Shown: positions 5,564 through 7,635 of the stretch, one piece after another | Layout of the letters: each line of letters opens with the position of its first letter | Position numbering within the stretch: the first letter of the stretch is position 1 | Assembly: GCA_913009675.1 (NCBI GenBank) | Contig: CAJVXD010000052.1 | Coordinates: 1-7,635 of the forward strand | Direction of reading: 5' to 3' | DNA: 7,635 nt | DNA from: an uncultured bacterium | GTDB taxonomy: Bacteria; Omnitrophota; Gorgyraeia; Gorgyraeales; Gorgyraeaceae | Program-made: the position numbers and the translations under genes | The notes under the pieces: model-generated | What the model was told of the DNA's origin: nothing | Databases searched by the model: none | What the model saw: the letters and a program-made list of their open reading frames with translations, nothing else

Positions 5564-6640
5564 ATGAAGGATAAAAGAATAACTATCTTATTGGTGATAG
5601 CGTTAGTTATGTTTGCAGAAACAACATATATAGCCTTTAGGTTTATTGGTAAGATTTCTGCCAAAAAGAACAAGGCCCGTAGATTCGAGATCTACAGGAG
5701 ACTTTCAGATGAATATTTAAATCAAGGCCTTTATAAAAAAGCCATAGATAGTTATGAAAGATATATCATGAGCCCGAGGCTTGGTGAAGACAAAAAGTCA
5801 AACCTCAGCTATATAATAGGGAATATATATATGGACAACCTCTCGGATTACAAGAATGCCCTGGCGAGTTTTGTGAGGGCAAAGGTATTATTGCCAAAGG
5901 GCCCTAACGTGTCTGAGGTCAATAAAAAGATAGTCATGTGCCTTGAAAGGATGAACAGGCCTGTTGATGCGGAGAGGGAGATATCAAAGATTACGTCTAT
6001 AGAAAAGCATAATCCCCGGGAACTGCCTAAGTCAAAGGAACGGGAAATCATAGTAGCTAAGATAGGCGACAGAGACATCACTATGGCAGAATTGAATAGT
6101 GAAATAGAAAAACTCCCTTCCTATATGCGGGACGAGTACAAAAAGAACGATAAGAAAAAATTAGAATTTTTACAGCAGTACATTACGGGCGAATTATTGT
6201 ATGATTCGGCGAGGAGGCGGGGTTACGATAACGACAAGGGTATAATCGATTCAGTGTATAGGGCAAAGAAACGGATGATGATACAAAAGTTAATCACCGA
6301 AGAGGTGCAGTCGAAGGTTGGCCAGCCTGCGGATATGGATCTAAAGTTGTACTATGAGGCACATAAGGATAAATATATAGAAGAGACCAAGGATAAGGAT
6401 GGGAAGACTAGCAAGTGGCAGAGGTCTTTTGATGAGGTGAAGGATCAAGTCAGGTCCTCGTATCTGATGGAAAAGCAAGACGAGCAGATGAAGGCCTTAA
6501 TAGATAATCTTACCAGGACAAAAGAGGTAAGGATATACGAGGATATGTTTAAAGACAAAGGAAGGGCCGATGAAAAGAATAAGGCTGAAGGTGATAACAA
6601 GGGCAAGAAAAGAGGGGATCGAAAAGATAGCGGAAGATGA
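5564..6640 (+). CDS. Membrane-anchored TPR/SurA-like protein without PPIase domain
   Basis: The protein has 358 aa from ATG 5564. GGAGG (5550-5554) is 9 nt from 5564 but only 3 nt from the alternative ATG at 5558, so the later start is preferred. A signal anchor (about 6-25) is followed by TPR-like helices: LSDEYLNQGLYKKAIDSYERYI (about 47-68), a second at about 80-111 (IGNIYMDNLSDYKNALASF), and a weaker third at about 114-143. From about 162, VAKIGDRDITMAEL and a helical region resemble the SurA/PrsA N-terminal chaperone domain. LYYEAHKDKY (262-271) would normally lead into a parvulin domain of about 90 residues. Here only about 16 residues separate it from SFDEVKDQVRSSYL (288 onward), the segment that usually follows parvulin. 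It is therefore probably a periplasmic chaperone or scaffold, not an isomerase. The C-terminal tail is a charged K/D/E/G/R stretch overlapping the DUF167 gene. Confidence 0.85.
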   Translation: MKDKRITILLVIALVMFAETTYIAFRFIGKISAKKNKARRFEIYRRLSDEYLNQGLYKKAIDSYERYIMSPRLGEDKKSNLSYIIGNIYMDNLSDYKNALASFVRAKVLLPKGPNVSEVNKKIVMCLERMNRPVDAEREISKITSIEKHNPRELPKSKEREIIVAKIGDRDITMAELNSEIEKLPSYMRDEYKKNDKKKLEFLQQYITGELLYDSARRRGYDNDKGIIDSVYRAKKRMMIQKLITEEVQSKVGQPADMDLKLYYEAHKDKYIEETKDKDGKTSKWQRSFDEVKDQVRSSYLMEKQDEQMKALIDNLTRTKEVRIYEDMFKDKGRADEKNKAEGDNKGKKRGDRKDSGR

Positions 6641-6794
6641 TTACAAGATAAAGGTGTCTGCAGTGCCGGAAAAGGGCAGGGCGAATAAAAGGGTAATAGA
6701 ACTACTTTCAAAAGAGTTTATGGTCAAAAAGAGCGATATTAGGATTGTATCGGGGGAAACGAGCAATAGAAAAATAGTGGAGTTGAATTTATAA
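6570..6794 (+). CDS. yggU: DUF167 (YggU) family protein
   Basis: The protein has 74 aa, the full length of this widespread small cytoplasmic family of unclear function. The diagnostic core is present: KVSAVPEKGRANK followed by a helix IELLSKEF and the near-invariant IRIVSGETSNRKIVEL. The start at ATG 6570 gives the usual N-terminal strand (RIRLKVITRARK) before DDYKIKVS. AAGGA (6558-6562) lies 7 nt upstream as SD. The first 71 nt overlap the end of the SurA-like gene in another frame. The family alignment supports this start, so the tail of the upstream gene is the part probably created by overprinting. Confidence 0.9.
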   Translation: MKRIRLKVITRARKEGIEKIAEDDYKIKVSAVPEKGRANKRVIELLSKEFMVKKSDIRIVSGETSNRKIVELNL

Positions 6795-6833
6795 AACGGG
6801 ACCCGGTAATCAGGGTATCCAAAGATATCGGCC

Positions 6834-7574
6834 ATGAAAAAGCTATTATTAACAATAATATTTTTATTTGTCTCCACTATTGCATTTGCTGAACCAGTAG
6901 AGCTGGATGTGAAGGTAGATAAAGACACGATAACTATTGGCGACAGGATTACTTACGAGGTTATAGTAAGATATGAGGACGGGGTTGAACTCGAGCCGCA
7001 GATAATAGGACAAAACCTCGGTGAGTTTGAGATAAAGGACTACCATATAGAAGAACCCAAAAAAACCAAGGATAAGAAGTGGGTTTCTAAAACCTCATAC
7101 ATAATAACTACATTTACGACAGGTGAATTTACCATCCCTCCTGTAACAGTAAAATATAAAGACCTGCAGGGCAATAAAAAAGAAGTAACATCGAAGGAAA
7201 TAAAGATAACCGTTAAAAGCGTAAAGAGAACCCCGAATGATAAAGGCGACATAAGGGTATTGAAGGGGCCTGTGGAGATAAGGGGGCGGTTTCCTGTATG
7301 GCCATTTATTATCTTGGTCTCGCTATTGATAATAGGGATTGCGGTATTTATCTATTTTAGGAAAAGGAGGCATATCGAAGGGCCGCCTTCTCTGCCGTCC
7401 AGGCCTCCGGAGGATATAGCAATAGAAGAACTGAAGGCCCTCATTGAAATGAGATTGATTGAAAAAGGCATGGTCAAACAATATTATATAAGGATTTCAG
7501 ATATTATACGCAGGTATATAGAGGGGAGGTTCGGGGTCTTGGCGTTAGACAGGACTACCTGGGAGCTATATAGG
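6834..7574 (+). CDS. BatD/DUF4381-like membrane protein, 3' truncated
   Basis: The frame is open for 247 codons until the adapter at 7577, so a caller requiring a stop misses it. A signal peptide (1-19, likely cleavage AFA-E) is followed by an extracytoplasmic beta-rich domain of about 135 residues (VDKDTITIGDRITYEV...FTTGEFTIPPVTVKY), of the Ig-like type seen in BatD/oxygen-tolerance proteins. A transmembrane helix lies at about 157-175, then RKRR. A cytoplasmic helical domain follows (PPEDIAIEELKAL...KQYYIRISDIIRRYIEGRFGVLALDRTTWEL), which I recognise as the DUF4381/BatD-tail type found in MoxR operons. It probably couples the cytoplasmic MoxR/DUF58 pair to the envelope. No SD is evident before ATG 6834; the in-frame TAA at 6807-6809 bars any start further upstream. 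The missing end and the vWA genes usual for such loci should lie to the right. Confidence 0.88.
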
Positions 7575-7576
7575 GA

Positions 7577-7635
7577 AGATCGGAAGAGCACACGTCTGAA
7601 CTCCAGTCACACTGATATATCTCGTATGCCGTCTT
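7577..7635 (-). other. Illumina TruSeq index adapter (right, untrimmed)
   Basis: The sequence reads as the TruSeq read-2 adapter starting agatcggaagagc (7577-7610), index ACTGATAT (7611-7618), then the reverse complement of the P7 oligo, incomplete at the window end (7619-7635). It is the exact reverse complement of 81-139 and carries the same index as the left adapter, so both ends come from one library. Genomic sequence ends at about 7576. Confidence 0.99.

Noticed and set aside
81..7635. Terminal inverted repeats of a linear element or transposon
   Set aside because: They are identical to the TruSeq index adapter with a matching index at both ends.

Overview
The window is a contig-sized fragment from a bacterium whose real genomic content spans about 140-7576. 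Both ends carry untrimmed Illumina TruSeq index-adapter sequence (74-139 and 7577-7635, in inverted orientation), and 1-73 is non-genomic sequence left of the first adapter. The first and last genes are therefore cut by library adapters, not by biological boundaries. The organism cannot be fixed from sequence alone. The moderately AT-rich, A/G-biased coding strand, the lipoprotein plus peptidoglycan-binding domains, and the MoxR/DUF58/Ig-TM operon suggest an uncultivated Gram-negative-type bacterium. The overall flavour recalls Omnitrophota or related Planctomycetota/Verrucomicrobiota-side lineages, but that is an impression from memory.

Layout, all genes on the + strand. (1) 142-2199 is the 3' part of a UvrD/Rep-type helicase fused to a C-terminal RecB-like PD-(D/E)XK nuclease with an AddB-like Fe-S cysteine pattern. 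It is followed after 14 nt by a lipoprotein with two peptidoglycan-binding repeats (2214-2807). (2) 2840-3200 is a self-contained unit: a near-consensus sigma70 promoter, a strong Shine-Dalgarno (SD), a 74-aa two-helix membrane protein, and a 19-bp stem terminator-like hairpin. (3) 3201-3355 is an untranslated leader with two tiny SD-preceded ORFs and a hairpin next to the SD of the following gene. (4) 3356-7576 is a compact operon: MoxR AAA+ ATPase, a palindromic repeat, a DUF58 protein, a 66-aa membrane-anchored protein (ATGA overlap), a membrane-anchored TPR/SurA-like protein with no parvulin domain, a DUF167 (YggU) gene overlapping it by 71 nt out of frame, and a BatD/DUF4381-like membrane protein cut by the right-hand adapter.

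The MoxR + DUF58 + BatD/DUF4381-like set is the known core of MoxR/Bat-type envelope systems, in which the AAA+ ATPase is thought to act on von Willebrand A (vWA)-type partners and membrane proteins. The vWA genes (BatA/BatB) expected in such loci are not seen and would most likely lie just beyond the right end. The least ordinary parts are the PPIase-less TPR/SurA-like protein embedded in the operon, its overprinted junction with DUF167, and the REP-like repeat that runs almost to the DUF58 start codon and leaves no visible SD.
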